Source of the DNA: Pseudomonas sp.
GTDB taxonomy: Bacteria > Pseudomonadota > Gammaproteobacteria > Pseudomonadales > Pseudomonadaceae
Direction of reading: 5' to 3'
DNA: 5,031 bases
Assembly (NCBI GenBank): GCA_003523465.1
Contig: DQAA01000552.1
Coordinates: 1 to 5,031 of the forward strand
The notes beneath the pieces are model-generated. The model had not been told where the DNA came from. It worked only from the letters and a program-made list of their open reading frames with translations, and ran no database searches. This document shows, piece after piece, positions 1 through 4,552 of the stretch. Each line of letters starts with the position of its first letter. Within the stretch, counting starts at the first letter, position 1. The position numbers and the translations under genes were made by a program.

Positions 1-2
1 CC

Positions 3-617
3 AACGCGCAGCCGGGGGAGCAGGCCGAACGGCCGGCCAGCGGCGGCTTTCTCAAGCAACTGACCCGTCCCGGCGTGTTGGCTTTCTATGTTTGCGTGGC
101 GTTGATGCAGCTCAGCCACGGTCCGTACTACACCTTCCTCACCCTGCATCTGGAAAGCCTTGGCTACAGCCGCGGCATCATCGGCCTGCTCTGGGCCCTC
201 GGGGTGCTGGCGGAGGTGCTGCTGTTCGTGGTGATGAGCCGGATCCTGGCGCGGTTTTCCCTGCGCCGGGTGTTGCTGGCGAGTTTCCTGCTGGCGGCGT
301 TGCGCTGGATGCTGCTGGGCGCCTTCGCCGAGCATCTGGCGGTGCTGTTGCTGGCGCAACTGATGCACGCCGCGACCTTCGGTGCCTTTCATGCGTCCTG
401 CATCGCGTTCGTCCAGCGCAGTTTCGGAGCGCGCCAGCAAGGGCAGGGGCAAGCCTTCTACGCGGCCCTGTCCGGCACTGGCGGTGCGCTGGGTGCGCTG
501 TATGCCGGCTACAGCTGGAAAGCGCTGGGCCCGACCCTCACCTTTAGTATTGCCAGCGTCGCGGCGCTGGCCGCAGCCTTTATCATTGCCACCCGGTTGA
601 AAGAGGACGCTGCCTAG
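3..617 (+). CDS. MFS transporter, HcaT-like, C-terminal half (5' partial)
   Basis: Inner-membrane secondary transporter of the major facilitator superfamily. The reading frame is open from the window edge, so only about 204 C-terminal residues are seen. It begins with a polar linker (about residues 1-24, rich in Gln, Glu, Arg and Gly) that fits the cytoplasmic loop between the two six-helix halves. About six hydrophobic helices follow, corresponding to TM7-TM12, and the protein ends in a short charged tail (RLKEDAA). The first helix carries LMQLSHGPYYTF and a later one GLLWALGVLAEVLLF. Both resemble the E. coli 3-phenylpropionate transporter HcaT and the MFS_1_like family (LMQVSHAAYY and YLWSLGVVAEV there, from memory). 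HcaT-type proteins have roughly 380 residues, so about half is missing. The substrate cannot be told. The dioxygenase-like gene starts 38 bp downstream on the same strand, so co-transcription is likely. An internal GTG at 75 is not a plausible start because it lies at the beginning of a membrane helix. Confidence 0.88.
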   Translation, partial: NAQPGEQAERPASGGFLKQLTRPGVLAFYVCVALMQLSHGPYYTFLTLHLESLGYSRGIIGLLWALGVLAEVLLFVVMSRILARFSLRRVLLASFLLAALRWMLLGAFAEHLAVLLLAQLMHAATFGAFHASCIAFVQRSFGARQQGQGQAFYAALSGTGGALGALYAGYSWKALGPTLTFSIASVAALAAAFIIATRLKEDAA

Positions 618-625
618 CGTCCTTT
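602..625 (+). terminator. Hairpin spanning the MFS stop codon (weak terminator or attenuator)
   Basis: AGGACGC (604-610) and GCGTCCT (617-623) form a perfect 7-bp stem around a 6-base loop. A G-U and an A-U pair (603/624, 602/625) extend it. The arms embrace the TAG stop codon at 615-617. Only three T residues follow the arm before CCC, so termination is probably partial at best. It may reduce read-through into the dioxygenase-like gene or protect the mRNA 3' end. Confidence 0.35.
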
Positions 626-643
626 CCCAGATTTCGAAAGATC

Positions 644-648
644 AGGAG
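644..648 (+). promoter_or_regulatory. Shine-Dalgarno deciding the TTG start of the MtnD-like gene
   Basis: AGGAG lies 7 bases upstream of the TTG at 656. No ATG or GTG with comparable spacing occurs in that frame. Translation from this TTG gives MSILSVYH, which matches the normal N-terminus of acireductone dioxygenases. Confidence 0.75.
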
Positions 649-655
649 TTGCCCC

Positions 656-1201
656 TTGAGCATCCTCAGCGTTTATCACCAGTCCAGCCCGGATACCCCG
701 AACAAGGTCCTCACCCACGCCGACGATATCGCCGCGACCCTGGCCGAGCAGGGCGTGCGTTTCGAGCAACTGACGCCTGCCGAGCGTATCCGGCCGGGTA
801 CCGAGCCGGCGCAGGTGATCGCTGCCCTGGGCGCGCAGGTCGAAGCCTTGGGAGCCGGAGTGGTCGAAGTCCTGAGCGTTCATCCCGAGCACGGGCAGAA
901 GGACGAGATCCGCGCGGGTCTGATCGACGAGCGCCGCCATGCAGGTGCCGACCTGCGATTCTTCGTCAGTGGACGAGGGCTGCTGAGCCTGCGGATTGGC
1001 GAGTATGTCTATGCGCTGATGGGTGAGCGTGGAGATGTGGTCAGTGTCCCGGCGGGGACGGCGCAGTGGTTCGATATTGGCGAGCAGCCGAACCTGGTGC
1101 TGGTCCGGGTGTTCGAGAGCGAGGAGGGGCGCAAGGTCGAGCTGACTGGAAACGAGCTTTCGCGAGCGTTTCCAACCCTCGAGGACACCTTCCTGGTTTG
1201 A
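656..1201 (+). CDS. Acireductone dioxygenase (MtnD) homologue with a degenerate metal site
   Basis: A 181-residue cupin, full length for the bacterial acireductone dioxygenase (ARD) family. In methionine salvage ARD oxidises 1,2-dihydroxy-3-keto-5-methylthiopentene with Fe(II) or Ni(II). Family landmarks are plain: SVYH near the N-terminus, PNKVLTHADDIAATLAEQGV (15-34), RFFVSGRGL (101-109) and SVPAGT..WFD.G (130-142). In Klebsiella ARD the metal ligands are His96, His98, Glu102 and His140. With a constant offset of 3 and no gaps across these sites, the equivalents here are Arg93, His95, Asp99 and Gln137. Only one His is kept, Glu becomes Asp, and two His are lost. Classical ARD activity is therefore doubtful. 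The frame is intact and the rest of the fold is well conserved, so this is more likely a repurposed paralogue than a pseudogene. I withhold the symbol mtnD for that reason. It starts at TTG with AGGAG 7 bases upstream and probably shares a transcript with the preceding transporter. No other methionine-salvage gene is visible in the window. Confidence 0.85.
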   Translation: MSILSVYHQSSPDTPNKVLTHADDIAATLAEQGVRFEQLTPAERIRPGTEPAQVIAALGAQVEALGAGVVEVLSVHPEHGQKDEIRAGLIDERRHAGADLRFFVSGRGLLSLRIGEYVYALMGERGDVVSVPAGTAQWFDIGEQPNLVLVRVFESEEGRKVELTGNELSRAFPTLEDTFLV

Positions 1202-1224
1202 GCGGCGGTCACCGGCAAGGCATC

Positions 1225-1254
1225 TTTATCACCCTGGATTTTTGATGGTAGTAT
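1225..1254 (+). promoter_or_regulatory. Possible sigma-70 promoter for the two-gene unit
   Basis: TTTATC (1225-1230) and TAGTAT (1249-1254) are separated by 18 bp. The -10 element is reasonable (four of six matches to TATAAT) but the -35 is poor. The stretch is noticeably AT-rich against its surroundings and lies in the only sizeable gap before the unit. TTGAT-N6-ATCAA (1242-1257), a short inverted repeat, overlaps the -10 and could be an operator. This is inference from sequence appearance only. Confidence 0.27.
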
Positions 1255-1275
1255 CAATGCGCCATCACTCCAGGG
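1232..1275 (+). repeat. Large imperfect inverted repeat upstream of the two-gene unit
   Basis: The outer arms CCCTGGA (1232-1238) and TCCAGGG (1269-1275) pair perfectly over 7 bp. The inner arms GATGG (1244-1248) and CCATC (1262-1266) pair over 5 bp. An asymmetric internal loop separates them (TTTTT against AC), and the inner arms enclose a 13-base loop. As RNA, the 3' outer arm would cover most of the AGGGAG Shine-Dalgarno (1272-1277) of the leader ORF at 1286. As DNA, the repeat would surround the candidate -10 element and could be an operator. No T-tract follows, so it is not a standard terminator for the upstream gene. Confidence 0.45.
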
Positions 1276-1285
1276 AGCGGACTGA

Positions 1286-1372
1286 ATGCCTTCGCCTTCA
1301 CGAACACCGTGTGCGTATCTTTTTTCCTGCCTCGTCGTTGCAAGGACTGCACTGGGCAGGGCTGGCCAATGA
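1286..1372 (+). CDS. Possible 28-residue leader ORF, stop overlapping the next start
   Basis: An ATG at 1286 is preceded by AGGGAG (1272-1277), a good ribosome binding site 8 bases away. It opens a 28-codon frame beginning MPSPSRTPCAYLF, with a short hydrophobic middle (AYLFSCLVV) and two Cys. The frame ends with TGA at 1370-1372, inside an ATGA overlap with the ATG at 1369 of the following gene. The downstream gene has only a modest ribosome binding site of its own, so this arrangement would suit translational coupling. No family is recognisable and the frame is short, so it could be fortuitous. The peptide itself need not have a function if only its translation matters. Confidence 0.38.
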   Translation: MPSPSRTPCAYLFSCLVVARTALGRAGQ

Positions 1373-2472
1373 GCTTCTTCGACGATTTTCTCGATATCGT
1401 GAAGGATATCGGCACTTCCGCTACGCGCATGGTCACCGATACGGCCATTGATCTGGCCAATATCGCGACCGCCTTTCATTTCGACGGCGAAATGCAGGAT
1501 GCCAAGAAGGCATTGACCGACGTCGGCATCCATAGCGCGGGCGACGCCATTCAAAAGCGTCACTATGCCTTTCTCCCGGAAATGGAGAAGAACGCCAGGA
1601 GCAAGTACGAACGCCTTACCGGGTTGTATCGCCAGGGCGATGATCTTGCCGCGCTTATCAATCGTCGTAGCAACCAGTTCTGCCTGATGGTCGACGACCT
1701 GGATATTCTTGCGCTGGAGTGCAGTGACTATGAGGCATTGCACGAGCGGCTTTCTGTCTATCCCGGATGGATCGACAGTCTTCAGAATTCCTCCATCAAG
1801 CTGATCTCCCTCGGCAAGATGGAAAGCTACAAGAACAACTGGCAAGTGGCAGCGAAATGGATGCTTGGCTCCTCGCGGGTCAACGATGCTGTGACCGTAC
1901 TTGCCGGTTTCAGCGGCCTGGCCGCTGCCGCACGAGCGGCCTACCTCATCAAGACCTCACGGGTGGTAGCGGCCGTCAGGTTCACCAAGGTCGCCAGTGT
2001 TGCCGGCAAGGCTTCGTTGGTCCTGACTGTGGTCTCGATCGGACTGGATATAGGCCTGTCGGTCTTCGAGCTGGAAGATCGCCAGAGCCGACTCGAGTCG
2101 TATCTGCGCGACGTGGAGGCCGAAATTGTCCGCGGCGGCGCCGAACTCGACAAACTCAATGAAAAGTCGCGGCAACTCGATGAGTTGATCGGCACGCTGG
2201 TGAGCGCCGCAGGCGTGTCGTTAATCGAGGATTGGAGCACCTGGTATCAGTCCGAGCGCCAACGCATTCGCGTCCTCAAGTCTGCACTGATCAGCCTGGA
2301 AGGTGCGATCGAGCGGGCCGAGGCCCTGGCCAGGGCCAATCAGGACTACAGCCACGCTCGGCTGTTCCTGTTGCTGACCTCCGTTGATCCTTCCTTGAGC
2401 GCCGAATTGGTGAACGCCGTGATCGAGCGGGTGCTGAGCGATGCGTCCTTGTCGACTTCCGATTGTAACTAG
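1369..2472 (+). CDS. Unrecognised helical membrane-associated protein, first gene of the pair
   Basis: I do not recognise this 367-residue protein. It is predicted mostly helical. The N-terminus (FFDDFLDIVKDIG, residues 3-15) could form an amphipathic helix, but there is no signal peptide. Residues 41-160 are charged and helical. Two hydrophobic stretches follow (about 171-194, rich in Ala, Val, Leu and Gly, and 207-233), joined by a short basic linker (KTSRVVAAVR). A charged helix at about 234-275, from FELEDRQSRLESYL to about LDELIGTL, has coiled-coil character. A further helical C-terminal part (285-355) completes it. A soluble helical bundle around a hydrophobic hairpin is typical of ClyA/Xax/Mak-type alpha-pore-forming proteins, but also of other membrane-active proteins. 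I chose ATG 1369 because AGGG lies 7 bases upstream and it overlaps the leader ORF stop as ATGA. GTG 1309 in the same frame has no ribosome binding site. The next gene begins 33 bp after the TAG, so the two form an operon. Third codon positions are less GC-rich than in flanking genes. Confidence 0.8.
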   Translation: MSFFDDFLDIVKDIGTSATRMVTDTAIDLANIATAFHFDGEMQDAKKALTDVGIHSAGDAIQKRHYAFLPEMEKNARSKYERLTGLYRQGDDLAALINRRSNQFCLMVDDLDILALECSDYEALHERLSVYPGWIDSLQNSSIKLISLGKMESYKNNWQVAAKWMLGSSRVNDAVTVLAGFSGLAAAARAAYLIKTSRVVAAVRFTKVASVAGKASLVLTVVSIGLDIGLSVFELEDRQSRLESYLRDVEAEIVRGGAELDKLNEKSRQLDELIGTLVSAAGVSLIEDWSTWYQSERQRIRVLKSALISLEGAIERAEALARANQDYSHARLFLLLTSVDPSLSAELVNAVIERVLSDASLSTSDCN

Positions 2473-2495
2473 TGCTGTTTGATTCCTTTCTTTCT

Positions 2496-2501
2496 GGAGA
2501 G
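2496..2501 (+). promoter_or_regulatory. Shine-Dalgarno deciding the start of the second gene of the pair
   Basis: GGAGAG ends 4 bases before ATG 2506 and is the best ribosome binding site in the 33-bp gap. It supports ATG 2506 over the in-frame TTG at 2479, which would add nine residues and has no such site upstream. Confidence 0.7.
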
Positions 2502-2505
2502 AACC

Positions 2506-3939
2506 ATGCCGTCGATTTTAACTATTGGTCGTACCTTCCTGACGCTTGCACGGCTCGCCGATGCCGGCGTCAGTGTGCTGCAGGTCGGGGATGAGTTGTG
2601 GGTGCTGGTCGATCCGGATTCACGTCATCCGGAACTGCGGACTTTGACGACCGAGCTTTCAGGCCACGCCACGGTCTATGACGGCAAGCTCGAAACATTG
2701 ATCAAGAAGTCCAATGACCTGACCAATCTTTCTCATGGCCTGCATGTATTGAACTCCACCATTCAACTGATGGATGACAAAGGCGTGGCGCTTTTTGCCC
2801 GCTATGAAAAGCTGGAGAAATACCGCGAGTCGTTCACCTTGAAGTTTCCGACCCTGCGCAACTGGTTCAATGAGTCCTGGATTCGCAAGCACAACCTGGA
2901 CCCGAAAAGCTACACGCACCTCACCTCCCGGCCTGATCGCTCGGCCATGGATATCGTCATGCAGGCGGGGGTCGTCGGCTTTGGCGTGGGGATGACCTAT
3001 TTCAAGGTCAAGGGCCTGGTGTCCATGGGGTACAACGCCTATCTGCACCGTACAGGGCAGGTACCTACCCGTCCCCGGGCCAACGCTTTCGTGGCGCCAA
3101 CCGGACGCTACGCGCGTTTCCAGCACCGCTTCACGATGCTCACGGTCCGTTATCCGAGGATCTATGAAACCCTGCGCGGCGGTGCGACGCTCGCCTCCCT
3201 GGGTCTCAACCTGTATTTGTTCGTCAACAAGATCAAGGTTGCGGAGTCGCAAGAGGCAGAGCTGCGCAAACAGATCGGTGAGATGAAGGCAAGTATTCGT
3301 TACATGGACCTGTTCTCCACCGGGACCAAGAACGACCAGGACCTCATGGACCTGAAGAAAGAGTACAAGCTGGAAGTCGATGAGCAACACGCCGAGGAAC
3401 TGCGCAAGGGTATTTTCGGCCTGCTCAGCGATTACAACGGCAATCTCGCGGATTGCATGCACTTTATCGATGAAACCTTCGCTCAACTGGAAGGAGACGC
3501 TGACATCGTGTCGGTGGACGACAAAGCGCAACAAGCGATCCGCGATGATCGGGCAGCCTGCCATGCATTGATCGCCGCCATTCAGGCGACCGACAACGGT
3601 GAAGTCAGGAAGGCCGAAATCATGAAGCTCAACGACTTCGCTCGAAAGGCGCTGGTAGCGCGCTTCGACGAATGGGCCGCAGCACTGGATTCGCTGCTGG
3701 AGATCGAGAACATCCGCGCGATGATCGCCCAGGAGGCGCTCTCGCTGTATGACGACCTGGTGGATCTGGGTGTTCCCGAGTCGAAATGGCCTGAGCGTAT
3801 CGTCCGTCAGGCCAAGCGCACGTTCTCATCGGTCAACGCCGTCCTCCCTAACCGGAAGGTCTTCCTCAAGGAAGAAGACGTGCTGATGCTGCTGCAGCAT
3901 TTCTTCGAAGAGCAGGCGAAGCATCCCCAGGCTGCCTGA
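2506..3939 (+). CDS. Unrecognised helical membrane-associated protein, second gene of the pair
   Basis: I do not recognise this 477-residue protein. Its layout parallels its upstream partner. An N-terminal region (1-35) is mildly hydrophobic and then turns acidic, without a convincing signal peptide. Helical, charged segments run to about 125. A hydrophobic stretch lies at about 148-180 (AGVVGFGVGMTYF, then GLVSMGYNAYL). A long, strongly basic loop follows (181-224, about nine Arg including RPRANAF and RYARFQHRF). A second hydrophobic stretch (225-241, GGATLASLGLNLYLFVN) leads into a charged, coiled-coil-like helix (242-263). The long C-terminal part (about 275-470) is helical and rich in Glu, Asp and Lys. 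EKLEKYRESF (101-110) resembles GKMESYKNNW (149-158) of the first protein, and both precede the hydrophobic hairpin. The genes may be remote paralogues or two subunits of one complex at a membrane. A two-component alpha-helical pore-forming toxin is one hypothesis. A non-toxin membrane complex is equally open. There is no enzymatic motif, Walker box, zinc-binding motif or lipobox. The unit ends at a rho-independent terminator 25 bp downstream. Confidence 0.82.
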   Translation: MPSILTIGRTFLTLARLADAGVSVLQVGDELWVLVDPDSRHPELRTLTTELSGHATVYDGKLETLIKKSNDLTNLSHGLHVLNSTIQLMDDKGVALFARYEKLEKYRESFTLKFPTLRNWFNESWIRKHNLDPKSYTHLTSRPDRSAMDIVMQAGVVGFGVGMTYFKVKGLVSMGYNAYLHRTGQVPTRPRANAFVAPTGRYARFQHRFTMLTVRYPRIYETLRGGATLASLGLNLYLFVNKIKVAESQEAELRKQIGEMKASIRYMDLFSTGTKNDQDLMDLKKEYKLEVDEQHAEELRKGIFGLLSDYNGNLADCMHFIDETFAQLEGDADIVSVDDKAQQAIRDDRAACHALIAAIQATDNGEVRKAEIMKLNDFARKALVARFDEWAAALDSLLEIENIRAMIAQEALSLYDDLVDLGVPESKWPERIVRQAKRTFSSVNAVLPNRKVFLKEEDVLMLLQHFFEEQAKHPQAA

Positions 3940-3964
3940 CGCTCGATGACTTGAGCTGCCAATG

Positions 3965-4000
3965 AAAAAGCCCTCTGCGCAGTTACGCGGCGGGCTTTTT
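3965..4000. terminator. Bidirectional rho-independent terminator between convergent genes
   Basis: AAAAAGCCC (3965-3973) pairs perfectly with GGGCTTTTT (3992-4000). Inside, CTGCG (3975-3979) pairs with CGCGG (3986-3990), with one G-U pair and a T/C mismatch between the two stem sections, around the 6-base loop CAGTTA. The stem is flanked by A5 on the left and T5 on the right, so it works on either strand. It would end the two-gene unit (stop at 3939) and the convergent DUF3509 gene, whose stop at 4018 lies 17 bp beyond. Confidence 0.9.
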
Positions 4001-4017
4001 CCGTTCTGGCAGGTCGC

Positions 4018-4290
4018 TTAGCGGTACGTCGGCAGAGCAAAGCGCTGCTGGCTCTGCAGCATCGAAATCACTGGCAATTCGCTTGCCTGCTCGGCCAGGT
4101 CGCGGCGAATCGCGCTGATCGCCCAGGACAGTTGCTCGGCATTGTGCAGTTGGGCGTAGGACAAGCAGCGACGGGTTTGCTTGCCATCAGCCGAACGCAG
4201 GGTCAGCAGTACCCCGCCATCCGGACGGGCCTGGGTGGTGACCTGGTAAGCGGAGAATACCGATGCGAATTTTTCCTGAATGAGGTCCAT
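4018..4290 (-). CDS. DUF3509-family small protein
   Basis: A 90-residue soluble protein that I assign to DUF3509, a family of unknown function known to me mostly from Pseudomonas. The assignment rests on size, the central ARPDGGVLLTLRSADGK segment (21-37), the following short strand with a Cys (RRCLSYAQL) and the helix ending in ISAIRRDLAEQ. No signal peptide, membrane segment or catalytic motif is visible. The start ATG at 4290 has AGGAG 5 bases upstream on the minus strand, which settles it. The gene is monocistronic in this window: it converges on the unrecognised pair, sharing their terminator, and diverges from the ankyrin gene. Upstream elements suggest sigma-54-dependent transcription, and thus control by an enhancer-binding protein that responds to nutrient or stress signals. 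The role is unknown. Confidence 0.8.
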   Translation of the reverse strand: MDLIQEKFASVFSAYQVTTQARPDGGVLLTLRSADGKQTRRCLSYAQLHNAEQLSWAISAIRRDLAEQASELPVISMLQSQQRFALPTYR

Positions 4291-4331
4291 ATCAGCTCCT
4301 GGCTGTTAAGTGGCAGACATGGAGTGATGGG

Positions 4332-4347
4332 TGCAGCGAGCGTGCCA
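4332..4347 (-). promoter_or_regulatory. Sigma-54 (RpoN) promoter of the DUF3509 gene
   Basis: On the minus strand the sequence reads TGGCACG-CTCG-CTGCA. This matches the RpoN consensus TGGCACG-N4-TTGCW at every fixed position except one (C for the first T). The invariant GG at -24 and GC at -12 are kept with correct spacing, and the preceding pyrimidine is present too. Transcription would start near 4321, giving an untranslated leader of about 31 bases that holds the AGGAG ribosome binding site. Orientation, distance to the gene and the accompanying IHF site all agree. Confidence 0.65.
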
Positions 4348-4374
4348 GCTTTTCAGGAATAAAAAATCCTTTTA

Positions 4375-4387
4375 AATCAATGCCTTA
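4375..4387 (+). promoter_or_regulatory. IHF-binding site, perfect consensus match
   Basis: AATCAATGCCTTA fits the IHF consensus WATCAANNNNTTR at every position and sits in an AT-rich tract (about 4351-4395). It is centred about 60 bp upstream of the predicted sigma-54 start at 4321. That is the usual place for IHF to bend DNA between an enhancer-bound activator and the polymerase. The motif is short and degenerate, so position is the stronger argument. Confidence 0.55.
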
Positions 4388-4411
4388 AAAAATTGAGCCA
4401 AAGTACCTGTC

Positions 4412-4456
4412 GTGCATCGTGCAAGGTCGTGCATTTTGCACAGTGCATTTTGCATG
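4412..4456. repeat. GTGCA repeat cluster, probable regulator-binding sites
   Basis: Four GTGCA units begin at 4412, 4419, 4429 and 4443. The last two belong to a tandem 14-bp repeat (4429-4442 and 4443-4456) sharing GTGCATTTTGCA. The first copy is a perfect inverted repeat, GTGCA-TTT-TGCAC (4429-4441). The junction forms another, TGCAC-A-GTGCA (4437-4447). Relative to the predicted sigma-54 start this lies at about -91 to -135, a typical enhancer position. The TGCAC half-sites recall NtrC operators, but the GCAC-N7-GTGC spacing of NtrC is not met. The cluster could equally control the divergent ankyrin gene. Confidence 0.55.
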
Positions 4457-4480
4457 GCTGGTTTTTCAGGGTGTTCCGAG

Positions 4481-4491
4481 GGAATTATTCC
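4481..4491. repeat. Short palindrome GGAATTATTCC in the ankyrin gene leader
   Basis: A perfect 11-base palindrome, GGAAT-T-ATTCC, lies about 60 bp before the ankyrin gene start. It may be an operator for that gene, but a palindrome of this length can occur by chance. No clear sigma-70 promoter is visible around it; TTGCGG at 4498-4503 followed by GATTTG at 4521-4526 is only a weak candidate. Confidence 0.22.
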
Positions 4492-4540
4492 TGTCGATTG
4501 CGGATCAACCCCTGACAACCGATTTGGCCTTGTCCCGTTC

Positions 4541-4546
4541 AGGAGG
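4541..4546 (+). promoter_or_regulatory. Consensus Shine-Dalgarno of the ankyrin gene
   Basis: AGGAGG, the full consensus, ends 6 bases before ATG 4553. It favours that start over the in-frame ATG at 4577. Confidence 0.75.
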
Positions 4547-4552
4547 TTCCCG

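Noticed and set aside
649..1026. A 125-codon + strand frame overlapping the MtnD-like gene
   Set aside because: Its translation is Arg/Ala/Gly-rich low-complexity sequence, typical of a shifted frame in GC-rich DNA. The frame starting at 656 carries the family motifs.
656..1201. MtnD-like gene as a pseudogene
   Set aside because: The frame is intact at full family length with a good ribosome binding site and conserved non-ligand motifs. Loss of metal ligands alone does not indicate a broken gene.
1009..1845. A 278-codon open frame on the minus strand across the end of the MtnD-like gene and the start of the next gene
   Set aside because: It crosses two + strand genes and the leader region and encodes no recognisable family. 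The MtnD homology on the + strand is clear, so the overlapping part cannot be the coding strand.
2659..3564. A 301-codon open frame on the minus strand inside the second gene of the pair
   Set aside because: It is a shadow of the + strand gene, caused by GC-biased third positions. It has no supporting ribosome binding site or recognisable protein family, while the + strand frame has a good start, operon context and terminator.
1369..3939. Naming the pair as xaxAB/yaxAB or makAB
   Set aside because: Only general architecture agrees. I see no diagnostic sequence match, and the second protein is longer than members of those families, so a gene symbol would be unsupported.
4412..4456. Calling the GTGCA cluster an NtrC operator or a CRISPR-like array
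   Set aside because: The NtrC spacing GCAC-N7-GTGC is absent. The units are only 5-14 bp with irregular spacing and no uniform spacers, which excludes CRISPR.
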